This document shows, one piece after another, positions 55,874 through 63,395 of a DNA stretch of 64,000 bases. The position numbers were made by a program, and so were the translations under genes. The notes beneath the pieces are model-generated. The model made no database searches. It saw only the letters and a list, made by a program, of their open reading frames with translations, and had not been told where the DNA came from. Positions within the stretch are counted from its first letter, which is position 1. The number at the start of each line of letters is the position of its first letter. This DNA comes from Nocardia exalbida NBRC 100660 (lineage in GTDB: Bacteria > Actinomycetota > Actinomycetes > Mycobacteriales > Mycobacteriaceae), in the NCBI RefSeq assembly GCF_000308575.1, contig NZ_BAFZ01000071.1:1-64000 (forward strand), read 5' to 3'.

Positions 55874-57256
55874 GTGGCCGGACGGGTACCCAAAGGTCGC
55901 CTGGCGAGAAGTGGCCGCCTCGGCGGCCTGGCCGCAGGCCAGGCGGTACGCGGGGTCGGGACCCGGCTGTCGATGATCGGCAGAACCGAGGAAGCCCGGC
56001 GGGTTCTCGCCGAGCGCTCGACGCTGCAGACGGCGCAGCAACTCGTCACGGTGCTCGGTGCCATGAAGGGCGCGGCGATGAAGCTGGGGCAGATGCTGTC
56101 GGTTCTCGAGGTCGACCTCGTGCCCGAATCGCACCGTGAACTGTTTCGCACCAAGCTCGCCGAACTGCGGGATCGCGCGCCGGTCGTGCCGTTCGCCGCG
56201 ATGAAGCAGGTGATCGAGGACGATCTCGGGCCATTGGCGCGCGTGTTCGCCGACTTCGACGAGACACCGATCGCCGCGGCGTCGATCGGGCAGGTGTATC
56301 GGGCCCGGTTACACGACGGACGCACCGTGGCGGTCAAGGTGCAATACCCGGGGGTGGACGCGGCGATCCACGCGGACCTGCGCAATCTGGAAGTGCTCAG
56401 CAAGCTGTGGAAAACCGTCCTGCCGAGTGCGGCCGACACCGCCGTGCTGGACGAGATCGCCCGCAACATCGGCAACGAACTCGACTACCCCCGCGAAGCC
56501 CGGACCCAGCACCGGGTGGCGCTGCGCTACCGCGACCACCCCTTCATCACCGTCCCCGACAGCATCGAAGAGCACTGCACGCGAAGCGTTCTCGTCTCCG
56601 AGTACGTCGAGGGCGGTGATTTCCAGCGGATTCGATCATTGCCCGCCGCCGATCGCGATCGCCTCGGCGAGTTGATCTACCGCTTCTACATCAGTGCGCT
56701 GTTCAGCGACAACGAGTTCTGCGGCGACCCGCATCCGGGCAACATCCTGCTCGCCGCCGACGGCCGGCTGGCGTTCGTCGATTTCGGGCTCTACGACCAC
56801 ATGGACCCCGTGCACGTGGACTTCGAGCGCACGTGTCTGCGGGCCGCCAGTGAACACCGCGCACGAGACCTGTACGACGCCTGGGTCGGACGCGGCATCA
56901 TCGACCCGGACGCGGGAGTCACCACACAGGAATGCCTGGATTATGTATGGGCCGCCGCGGGATGGCATCTGCTCGACGAACCGATCACCATCACACCCGA
57001 GGTCGCCACCGGCGCGGTCATCCTCGCCATCGACCCGCGAGCCGCCGAGTTCAAAGGTATGCGCCACCAATCACTCCCGGCCGAGCACGTCTTCTCCCGC
57101 CGCGCGGACCTGTTCACCTTCGCCGCGCTCGGTCAGCTCCACGTCACCAACAACTGGCATCGACTCGCGCGGGAGTGGCTCTACCACGAGCCCGCCACCA
57201 CCGACATCGGCCGGGCGATCGAGCAGTGGCAACGCGACCGGGAACACCGAGCGTGA
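55874..57256 (+). CDS. ABC1/UbiB-family atypical kinase
   Basis: 460 residues. ABC1 family hallmarks: AAMKLGQMLSVLE (KxGQ), the Ala-rich loop PIAAASIGQVYRARL replacing the glycine loop, VAVKVQYPG (Lys), SEYVEGGDF, and the catalytic FCGDPHPGNIL with AFVDFGLYD. Members support quinone synthesis (UbiB/COQ8) or other lipid processes; in actinobacteria the role is unknown. I place the start at GTG 55874 since GGAGG lies 8 nt upstream; in-frame ATGs at 55853 and 55859 are alternatives. The open frame reaches back into pucR. Confidence 0.9.
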   Translation: MAGRVPKGRLARSGRLGGLAAGQAVRGVGTRLSMIGRTEEARRVLAERSTLQTAQQLVTVLGAMKGAAMKLGQMLSVLEVDLVPESHRELFRTKLAELRDRAPVVPFAAMKQVIEDDLGPLARVFADFDETPIAAASIGQVYRARLHDGRTVAVKVQYPGVDAAIHADLRNLEVLSKLWKTVLPSAADTAVLDEIARNIGNELDYPREARTQHRVALRYRDHPFITVPDSIEEHCTRSVLVSEYVEGGDFQRIRSLPAADRDRLGELIYRFYISALFSDNEFCGDPHPGNILLAADGRLAFVDFGLYDHMDPVHVDFERTCLRAASEHRARDLYDAWVGRGIIDPDAGVTTQECLDYVWAAAGWHLLDEPITITPEVATGAVILAIDPRAAEFKGMRHQSLPAEHVFSRRADLFTFAALGQLHVTNNWHRLAREWLYHEPATTDIGRAIEQWQRDREHRA

Positions 57257-57350
57257 CCCCCCACGGCACCGGACCCGCGCCTCGTACGGCACCCAACGGA
57301 TATGCGCGCGCACTCCGCGTGAAGTCCACGCCGATGGGTAGCCCACGGGC

Positions 57351-57497
57351 GTGACCGAACCCGGAAACAAGAACGCACCCGAACTGGGCGACCAGACCGA
57401 CACTTCCCACCCTGACGACCTGGACCTCGAGACCCGCGAAACACCCGAGAACGAGGACGTGAACGAAGAGGCGGGCACCGTCGAACCGCCCGACTGA
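57351..57497 (+). CDS. Small acidic protein, 48 residues
   Basis: GTG to TGA frame encoding MTEPGNKNAPELGDQT, then Asp/Glu/Thr/Pro-rich text ending VEPPD. Roughly one residue in three is acidic and none is Cys or Trp, so it is probably disordered. It lies 94 bp after ABC1 and 39 bp before the epimerase, same strand. TAGCCC six nt upstream is a weak leaderless signal. Gene status uncertain; I do not recognise it. Confidence 0.45.
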   Translation: MTEPGNKNAPELGDQTDTSHPDDLDLETRETPENEDVNEEAGTVEPPD

Positions 57498-57536
57498 GCA
57501 CGGTTTCACCCACGGCGGCCGGGGAATTCCGGCCGC

Positions 57537-58514
57537 ATGGGTATCACTGTCGCCGTCACCGGGCCGACCGGCGAGATCGGCATCTCCGCCGTCTCCGCAC
57601 TCGAACACGACCCCGCGGTCGACCGGATCCTCGGAATGGCCCGCAGGCCGTTCGACCCCGCCGCACACGGCTGGGCCAAGACCGAGTACCGGCGCGGCGA
57701 CATCCTCGACCGAGCCGCGGTGGATGCCTTGGTCGCGGATGCCGACGTGGTGATCCATCTGGCGTTCGTGATCATGGGCTCGCGGGAGGAGAGCGCGCGG
57801 GTGAATCTCGCGGGCACCCGCAATGTCTTCGAGGCGACGGTGGCCGCCGAGCGGGTCCGCCGCCTGGTCTACACATCCTCGGTCGCCGCCTACGGCTACC
57901 ACCCGCGCAATCCCTCCCCCATCACCGAAGACGTGCCGCCCGAGGGCTCGCCCGAGCACTACTACTCCGAGCAGAAGGCCGCGTGCGAGGCGGCGCTCGC
58001 CGAGATCACCGCCGGTTCCGGTCTGGAGGTGTTCGTGCTGCGGCCGTGCATCGTGGCCGGCCCGAAAGCGCCGGCTCTGCACGACCTGCCATGGGAGAAA
58101 CTTCCCGGCCCGCTGCGCACTCTGGCCCGCTCGAACCCGCTGTTCAAACCGGTGATTCCCGACCCGGGCCACCCACTGCAACTCGTCCACCACGACGACG
58201 TGGCCGCCGCCATCGCGCTGGCCGCCACCGCGCAGGCGCCACCCGGCGCCTACAACATCGCGGGCGATGGCACCCTCACCCTGTCCGAGGTGGTCGCCGC
58301 GCTGGGCGGCCGGCCGGTGCGCGTTCCCGCGGTCGCGGCCACCGCCGCGTCCGCCGCCCTCGCCCGTCTCCCGTTCATGCCCGCCACGCTCGAATGGCTG
58401 CACATCGTCCGCACTCCCGTGGTCATGGACACCAGCCGCGCGAAGCGGCAGCTCGGTTGGGAGCCCGCGCATACCTCCGCGGAGACCCTCGCGGCACTCG
58501 CCGCCGCCCGCTGA
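57537..58514 (+). CDS. NAD-dependent epimerase/dehydratase (extended SDR)
   Basis: 325 residues. Cofactor motif AVTGPTGEIGISAVSAL at the N-terminus, DADVVIHLAFVIMG, the nucleotide region VYTSSVAAYGYH, and the catalytic YYSEQK (YxxxK). C-terminal substrate domain ends in a helical region. Similar proteins are annotated as nucleoside-diphosphate-sugar epimerases, but the substrate is not evident from sequence. ATG 57537 near GGGAA. It converges with the PadR gene. Confidence 0.88.
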   Translation: MGITVAVTGPTGEIGISAVSALEHDPAVDRILGMARRPFDPAAHGWAKTEYRRGDILDRAAVDALVADADVVIHLAFVIMGSREESARVNLAGTRNVFEATVAAERVRRLVYTSSVAAYGYHPRNPSPITEDVPPEGSPEHYYSEQKAACEAALAEITAGSGLEVFVLRPCIVAGPKAPALHDLPWEKLPGPLRTLARSNPLFKPVIPDPGHPLQLVHHDDVAAAIALAATAQAPPGAYNIAGDGTLTLSEVVAALGGRPVRVPAVAATAASAALARLPFMPATLEWLHIVRTPVVMDTSRAKRQLGWEPAHTSAETLAALAAAR

Positions 58515-58546
58515 GCCGCGCCGGGTCCGGACATCCTCGCGGATCG

Positions 58547-59110
58547 CTACGGGTGCGCGGCCATCCGCCGGTCGATCACCGACAGGGCGAACTCCGCCCA
58601 GCGGACGTTCTCTTGTTCGAAGGAGATGCCACGCAGCAGGGTGAGATACGGGCCGACTCGTTCGGCCTCGGCGAGATAGGCATGTTCGCTGCGGCCGTTC
58701 AGCAGCCGGGTGCGCAGCCGTTCGTATCGCGCCAGTTTCGCCTTCGACCAATTCAGGCGCTCGGCCACCGTGGCGCGCACCGCCGCGGCGTCCTCGACGT
58801 CCATGCCCTGGACCTTCACCATCATCTCGTCGCGGATGGCGGTGGGTTTGGCGGGCTCGGCGACGAACTCGTGCAGCGCCGCCCGTCCGGCGGGGGTGAT
58901 GGAGTGCAGGCGCTTGTTGGGGCGGCGCTCCTGGTGAACGATCCGGGTCTCGATGAGACCGTCGGCCGCCATGCGTTCCAGTTCCTTGTACAGCTGCTGG
59001 GGCGTGGCCATCCAGAAGTTCGCCACCGAAGCGTCGAACCCCTTGGCCAGGTCGTAGCCGGACGCCTCGCCTTCCAACAGGGCGGCCAACACCGCGTTAC
59101 GTAGCGCCAT
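58547..59110 (-). CDS. PadR-family regulator
   Basis: 187 residues, winged helix N-terminal domain (AVLAALLEGEASGYDLAKGFDASVANFWMATPQQLYKELERMAADGLI) and a C-terminal four-helix bundle domain (Vir_act_alpha_C type) with ARYERLRTRLL. Likely represses the divergent SnoaL/SGNH pair and itself; a GAATATTC palindrome (59134-59141) lies in the intergenic space. ATG 59110 has TAGCCT (complement of 59117-59122) 6 nt upstream, so it is leaderless. Confidence 0.9.
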   Translation of the reverse strand: MALRNAVLAALLEGEASGYDLAKGFDASVANFWMATPQQLYKELERMAADGLIETRIVHQERRPNKRLHSITPAGRAALHEFVAEPAKPTAIRDEMMVKVQGMDVEDAAAVRATVAERLNWSKAKLARYERLRTRLLNGRSEHAYLAEAERVGPYLTLLRGISFEQENVRWAEFALSVIDRRMAAHP

Positions 59111-59116
59111 CCACCC

Positions 59117-59141
59117 AGGCTAGCACTGGATGCGAATATTC
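59117..59141. promoter_or_regulatory. PadR promoter and palindrome
   Basis: Minus-strand -10 TAGCCT (59117-59122) for leaderless padR, with palindrome GAATATTC (59134-59141) in its upstream spacer. The remaining 90 bp to the SnoaL gene are AT-rich. Confidence 0.45.
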
Positions 59142-59232
59142 AATTAGTTGTCCTTCAATCCCTGGACATACCTCATGAGCCGCAACTACTGTTCAGTTCA
59201 CCTATTCAACTTCTTGAGTATGCGAGGTGCAC

Positions 59233-59649
59233 ATGCATCCCTTCCGGGCAGCCGTGGAGGCCCGCGACGAGGCCGCCATCGAGGCACTCCTGGCCGACGA
59301 CGTCGTGTTCACCAGTCCGGTGGCGTTCAAGCCCTATCCGGGCAAGGCCATCACCGCCGCGATCCTGCGCGCGGTGATCCGGGTCTTCGAAGACTTCCGC
59401 TACGTGCGCGAGATCGCCGATGCCGACGGCCGCGATCACGCGTTCGTCTTCGAGGCCACCGTCGACGGCAAGCAGCTGACCGGCTGTGACTTCCTGCATT
59501 TCGACGAGGACGGCAAGATCGACGACTTCACCGTCATGGTGCGCCCGCTCTCGGCCGCGCAGGCCCTGGCCGCGCGGATGGGCGAACAGTTCGAACGCAT
59601 CAAGGCCGAAGCCACCGCGCAGCTCGAGGGTGAGGCGAGCGGAGCATGA
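59233..59649 (+). CDS. SnoaL/NTF2-like protein
   Basis: 138 residues, cone-shaped alpha+beta fold: MHPFRAAVEARDEAAIEALLADDVVFTSPVAFKPYPGKAI, then FRYVREIAD and a hydrophobic cavity strand (TGCDFLHFDEDGKIDDFTVMVRPL). Family members are small-molecule isomerases, cyclases or binders. ATG 59233 is preceded by GAGG at 5 nt; a GTG two codons earlier is in the ribosome site. Its stop overlaps the next gene ATGA, so the two are coupled. Divergent from padR, which probably controls it. Confidence 0.82.
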   Translation: MHPFRAAVEARDEAAIEALLADDVVFTSPVAFKPYPGKAITAAILRAVIRVFEDFRYVREIADADGRDHAFVFEATVDGKQLTGCDFLHFDEDGKIDDFTVMVRPLSAAQALAARMGEQFERIKAEATAQLEGEASGA

Positions 59650-60530
59650 GCGACTACGACGCCGTGGTGGCCGGCGCGGGCAGTGCCGAGCCGGCCACCA
59701 CGGCGTTGCAGCGTGCCGGCACTCGCACACCTGCGACCCGCGGCGGTTACTCGCGGTATGTCGCTCTCGGCGACAGCCAGACCGAAGGCATCGGCGACGG
59801 CGACGACCGGATCGGAGTGCGCGGCTTGGCCGACCGCCTCGCCGAACGGCTCGCCCAGGACAATCCCGATTTGCACTACGCCAATCTCGCGGTGCGCGGC
59901 AAACTCGCCCGGCAGGTCCACACCGAACAACTCGATGCCGCACTCGCGCTGCGACCGGACCTCGCCACCGTCATCGCCGGGGTCAACGACGTCCTGCGAC
60001 CGGGATTCGACGCCGACGAGGTCGCAGGCCACCTGGACGCCATGTTCGCCGCGCTCACCGCGCAGGGCGCGGTCGTGGCCACGGTGACCTTCCCCGACAT
60101 CGCGCGCATCACCCCCCTCGCCCGGCCGTTCAGCACCCGAGTCACCGCGCTCAACCTGCGCATCCGCGACTCCGCCGCGAGCCACGGCGTCGTCGTCGCC
60201 GAAACGGCACGGCACGCGGTGGTCACCGATCCCCGCCTCTGGAGCCCCGATCGGCTGCACGCCAGTCCGCTCGGGCATCAGCGCATAGCCGACGCTCTGG
60301 CGCACGCGCTGCGGCTGCCCGGCGCCGACGACGGCTGGACCAGGCCCGTGCGGCCACCACTGGTGGCACGAGGCCCGGTCTCCGCGGCCGCGTACGAACT
60401 GCGCTGGGCGACAACCTTTCTCGGCCCATGGCTGCGACGCCGGGTCACCGGACGGTCCTCCGGGGACGGCCGCACCGCCAAACGCCCCCGGCTACGCCCG
60501 GTTCGCGAGCACCGGAACTCGACGGAATAG
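59646..60530 (+). CDS. SGNH/GDSL hydrolase with FAD-protein-like N-terminus
   Basis: 294 residues. From about residue 36 a standard SGNH esterase/lipase: RYVALGDSQTEGIGD (block I Ser), NLAVRGKLARQ (block II Gly), VIAGVNDVLRP (block III Asn) and SPDRLHASPLGHQRIA (block V Asp/His). The first 30 residues, MSDYDAVVAGAGSAEP then TTALQRAGTRT, look like the start of an FAD/NAD oxidoreductase (DYDAVVVGAG...LQRAG) lacking the third Gly, so the ORF probably joins a foreign N-terminus to the hydrolase. Coupled to the SnoaL gene by ATGA. Confidence 0.85.
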   Translation: MSDYDAVVAGAGSAEPATTALQRAGTRTPATRGGYSRYVALGDSQTEGIGDGDDRIGVRGLADRLAERLAQDNPDLHYANLAVRGKLARQVHTEQLDAALALRPDLATVIAGVNDVLRPGFDADEVAGHLDAMFAALTAQGAVVATVTFPDIARITPLARPFSTRVTALNLRIRDSAASHGVVVAETARHAVVTDPRLWSPDRLHASPLGHQRIADALAHALRLPGADDGWTRPVRPPLVARGPVSAAAYELRWATTFLGPWLRRRVTGRSSGDGRTAKRPRLRPVREHRNSTE

Positions 60531-60559
60531 CCGCGATCGGCGCGGCGAAACCGCGCCGG

Positions 60560-60949
60560 TCATACTTTTCTGAATATCCACTTCTCCCGTTCGCTTTCTC
60601 GATTGACCAGCAACTGTGGTTGATTGTTCTGGATTACGCCGATGACGAATCCGTCGTCACTGGTGGCGATCGGGGATATCTCGGGGAACTCGGGCATATC
60701 CCAGCCACAATGCTCGTCGGCGCACAGCAACCGCCCATTCGCACGATTCGCCGCGAGGTGCCCGCCGGTTTTCTTGTTGACGATGTCGAAGTCGCCCTCT
60801 TCGGGATTGGCCGGGCACGTCCACAGTTGGGCCTCGTCGTCGGCGGCACGCTGTCGCATGGTCACACTGTCCGCGCTGCCGTCGACCGCGAGTGCTTGGC
60901 CGGTTTCATAGTTGATGATTTGATATGTGGTGGCAATCTTCTCAGCCAT
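60560..60949 (-). CDS. Beta-trefoil (ricin B-like) small protein
   Basis: 129 residues. Repeated blocks around YQIINYETGQALAVDGS, FDIVNKKTGGHLAANRANG and VIQNNQPQLLVNRE, with W residues ending blocks (LWTCPAN, KWIFRKV), indicate three beta-trefoil repeats of the RICIN/CBM13 class. No signal peptide, so cytosolic or exported by another route. ATG 60949 has GAGGACGAG upstream. It is divergent from an unknown small protein at 61281. Its carbohydrate-binding status is inferred only from the fold. Confidence 0.75.
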   Translation of the reverse strand: MAEKIATTYQIINYETGQALAVDGSADSVTMRQRAADDEAQLWTCPANPEEGDFDIVNKKTGGHLAANRANGRLLCADEHCGWDMPEFPEISPIATSDDGFVIGVIQNNQPQLLVNRESEREKWIFRKV

Positions 60950-61280
60950 GGTCTCGTCCTCACTGTGTGAGCGCACCGCTACCGAGCTCGACACCGCCGG
61001 TGACGCTGCGCTGATCTCGTAGTCGTCGTCCGAGGCGAATCGCCGGGGCCAAGTACAGCAGAATCGGCGCCACGCCGGAGCGAATTCCATCAGCCGTGAC
61101 CTGATCGCCGTCGTCTCCCGCCGTTCGATCCGGAATCGCGCGCTATTTCATCCGAAAAAGGTGAGGGAAGCCCCCGTTGCGTATTCATATGCTGCGAAGC
61201 GGCGCGAGAAACACTGCCAACCACCGACGTTCGCGCCGATTTCTCGGACTCCGTGTGCACGATCCGAAGGGAGACGACCG
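60950..61280. other. Divergent intergenic of the trefoil / small-protein pair
   Basis: 331 bp. The area 61140-61200 is AT-richer (TATTTCATCCGAAAAAGG, CGTATTCATATG) and probably holds promoters. Minus frames here read as shadows. Nothing else seen. Confidence 0.45.
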
Positions 61281-61637
61281 ATGACCGGAACCGGCATGGA
61301 CGCCAAGCGAAAGACCGTACCTCTGTCATCGCTGACCGAGGGGACGCCCGCCGAGCGAAGCTCGTCCGGCTGGTACAAGCTCTACAACGACACGGATATG
61401 CATGTCTCGATCTACCGGCAAGAATGGGACAAGCCCAAATCGCTGTTCATTCTCGCTCCCGGCCAGACCAGCTCGGAATACGAGGCCGGGCACGAGATCT
61501 ACATCCTCTGGATAACGAACGTCGGCACCGAGTCGACACCCATCACCTGGGACAGTTCCGGCGGGTTCAGCTGCGAGTACGTGCAGAGCGGCTACACGCA
61601 ATCGAACCAAGTGAACAACGTGAGTTCCTTCCTGTAG
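61281..61637 (+). CDS. Unknown 118-residue beta-rich protein
   Basis: Starts MTGTGMDAKRKTVPLSSLTE, then SGWYKLYNDTDMHVSIYRQEW, LFILAPGQTSSEYEAGHEI and WDSSGGFSCEYVQSGYTQSNQ. The pattern of aromatic strands with a polar tail suggests a beta-sandwich. No signal peptide, membrane segment or cysteine pair. ATG has AAGGGAGA upstream. It faces the beta-trefoil gene across 331 bp. I do not recognise it. Confidence 0.65.
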   Translation: MTGTGMDAKRKTVPLSSLTEGTPAERSSSGWYKLYNDTDMHVSIYRQEWDKPKSLFILAPGQTSSEYEAGHEIYILWITNVGTESTPITWDSSGGFSCEYVQSGYTQSNQVNNVSSFL

Positions 61638-61874
61638 GTGACGGCCACGGAGGTACCGCCGGACCCGGTCGGCGGCCCGCTCGTCGGAGGCCACCGCCTC
61701 GTGGGCGCGCCGACGGATCGCGCGAGCTCGAGTTTGTCCGCGCTGACGTGCCATGGACGAGGCGCCGCCGGCCTACCAGCGGTGGTCCTGCCCAGGAGTG
61801 GGATAGCCGACGATGTGGCCGAAAGTGTTGATTTTCTGACCTCAGGTGTTTGGCACAGGTCTTTGCCGAGGTCA

Positions 61875-61880
61875 TAGCGT
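61875..61880 (+). promoter_or_regulatory. -10 element of leaderless BVMO gene
   Basis: TAGCGT ends 7 nt before the ATG at 61888; TTGGCA (61850-61855) is a weak -35 at 19 bp spacing. The 250 bp upstream of the gene show no other gene. Confidence 0.5.
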
Positions 61881-61887
61881 TGTCGCC

Positions 61888-63345
61888 ATGAGCACACCTT
61901 CGATCGTCATCATCGGCACCGGATTCGGCGGGCTCGGCATGGCGATGGAACTGCAGCGTGCGGGCCTGCACGATTTCACGATCTTGGAGCGGGCCGAGGA
62001 CGTCGGCGGCGTCTGGCGAGAGAACACCTACCCGGGCGCGGGCTGCGACATCCCCTCGCCGCTGTATTCCTATTCCTACGCGCCGCGCATCGACTGGCCG
62101 AAGCGATTCTCCCAGCAACCCGACATCCTGGGCTATCTGCGCGGCATCGCCCGCGATCACGACCTGCTGCCCAAGATCCGCTTCCGCAGCGAGGTCACCG
62201 AGGCCGAGTTCGACGACGCCACCGGCCGGTGGACCGTGCGCACCGCCGACGGCGACCAGTTGACCTGCGACGTGCTGATCTCGGCGGTCGGGCAGCTCTC
62301 GCGGCCCGCGCTGCCGAACATTCCCGGTGTGGAGAGCTTCCGGGGCACGGCCTTCCATTCCGCCGAATGGGATCACGAGGCCGACCTGACCGGCAAGCGG
62401 GTGGCGGTGATCGGCACGGGCGCCAGCGCGGTGCAGTTCGTGCCCGCGATCGCGCCCTCGGTAGCGCATCTGACGCTGTTCCAGCGCTCGGCGGCGTGGA
62501 TCATGCCGAAGCCGGACGTCGAGTACAAAGCGTGGCATCACCGCGCCTTCCGGCTGCTGCCGGTCACCCGCCTCACCGAGCGATTCGCGTTCTGGCTGTT
62601 CTGCGAGTTCCTCTCCCTGGGCATCGTCGACGTGCCGGTCATCCGCAAGCTGGTGACGCGGATCGGCCTGCGGCATCTGCGGCGTCAGGTGGCGGACCCG
62701 GGTCTGCGGGCACGGCTGACCCCGGATTATCCGGCCGGCTGCAAGCGGGCGCTGTTCTCCAACGACTACCTGCCCGCGCTCACCCGGCCCAACGTGACGG
62801 TGGAGACCACCGCGATCACCGAGATCACCCCGGAGGGCGTGCGCACCGCCGACGGTGCGCTGCACGAGGTGGACGCCGTCGTCTACGGCACCGGGTTCAA
62901 GGGCACCGAATTCCTCTGGCCCATGCGCATCTCGGGCCGGGGTGGGCGCAAGCTGGCCGACGAGTGGTCGCAGGGCGCTCGGGCGTATCAGGGCATCACG
63001 ATGCCCGGCTATCCGAACTTGTTCCTGATCTACGGCCCGAACACCAACCTCGGTGTCGGCTCGATCGTCTACATGATCGAATCGCAGGCCCGCTACATCC
63101 GCCAGGCCGTCCAGCGTGTCGCCGAACGCCCCGGCCACGTGCTCGAGGTGCGTCCCGAAGTCGAGGCCCGCTTCGATCGCCTGCTGCAACAGCGTCTCGA
63201 CCGCACGCCGTGGAACTTCTGCTCGAGCTGGTACCGAAACGCGGCCGGGCGGATCACCAACAACTGGCCGGGCACCGTCACCAGCTACCGGTGGCGCACT
63301 CGCAAGCTCGACGCCGCGGACTTCGAAACGAGGAGAGTCGCTTGA
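61888..63345 (+). CDS. Baeyer-Villiger-type flavin monooxygenase
   Basis: 485 residues. N-terminal FAD motif IIGTGFGGLGMAMELQRAG, ERAEDVGGVWRENTYPGAGCDIPSPLYSYS, the BVMO fingerprint FRGTAFHSAEWD (Phe151 to Trp161, FxGxxxHxxxWD), and the NADPH motif VAVIGTGASAVQFVPAI. The C-terminal region includes DAVVYGTGFKGTEFLWP. Expected to oxidise a ketone to an ester with NADPH and O2. Leaderless start at ATG 61888. It is followed, 50 bp later, by a choD-like oxidase on the same strand, consistent with sterol or ketone catabolism. Confidence 0.92.
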   Translation: MSTPSIVIIGTGFGGLGMAMELQRAGLHDFTILERAEDVGGVWRENTYPGAGCDIPSPLYSYSYAPRIDWPKRFSQQPDILGYLRGIARDHDLLPKIRFRSEVTEAEFDDATGRWTVRTADGDQLTCDVLISAVGQLSRPALPNIPGVESFRGTAFHSAEWDHEADLTGKRVAVIGTGASAVQFVPAIAPSVAHLTLFQRSAAWIMPKPDVEYKAWHHRAFRLLPVTRLTERFAFWLFCEFLSLGIVDVPVIRKLVTRIGLRHLRRQVADPGLRARLTPDYPAGCKRALFSNDYLPALTRPNVTVETTAITEITPEGVRTADGALHEVDAVVYGTGFKGTEFLWPMRISGRGGRKLADEWSQGARAYQGITMPGYPNLFLIYGPNTNLGVGSIVYMIESQARYIRQAVQRVAERPGHVLEVRPEVEARFDRLLQQRLDRTPWNFCSSWYRNAAGRITNNWPGTVTSYRWRTRKLDAADFETRRVA

Positions 63346-63395
63346 CCCGGCCCGCCTCTTCCGCGGCAACAACTTCGACAACTGGTGGAGATCAG

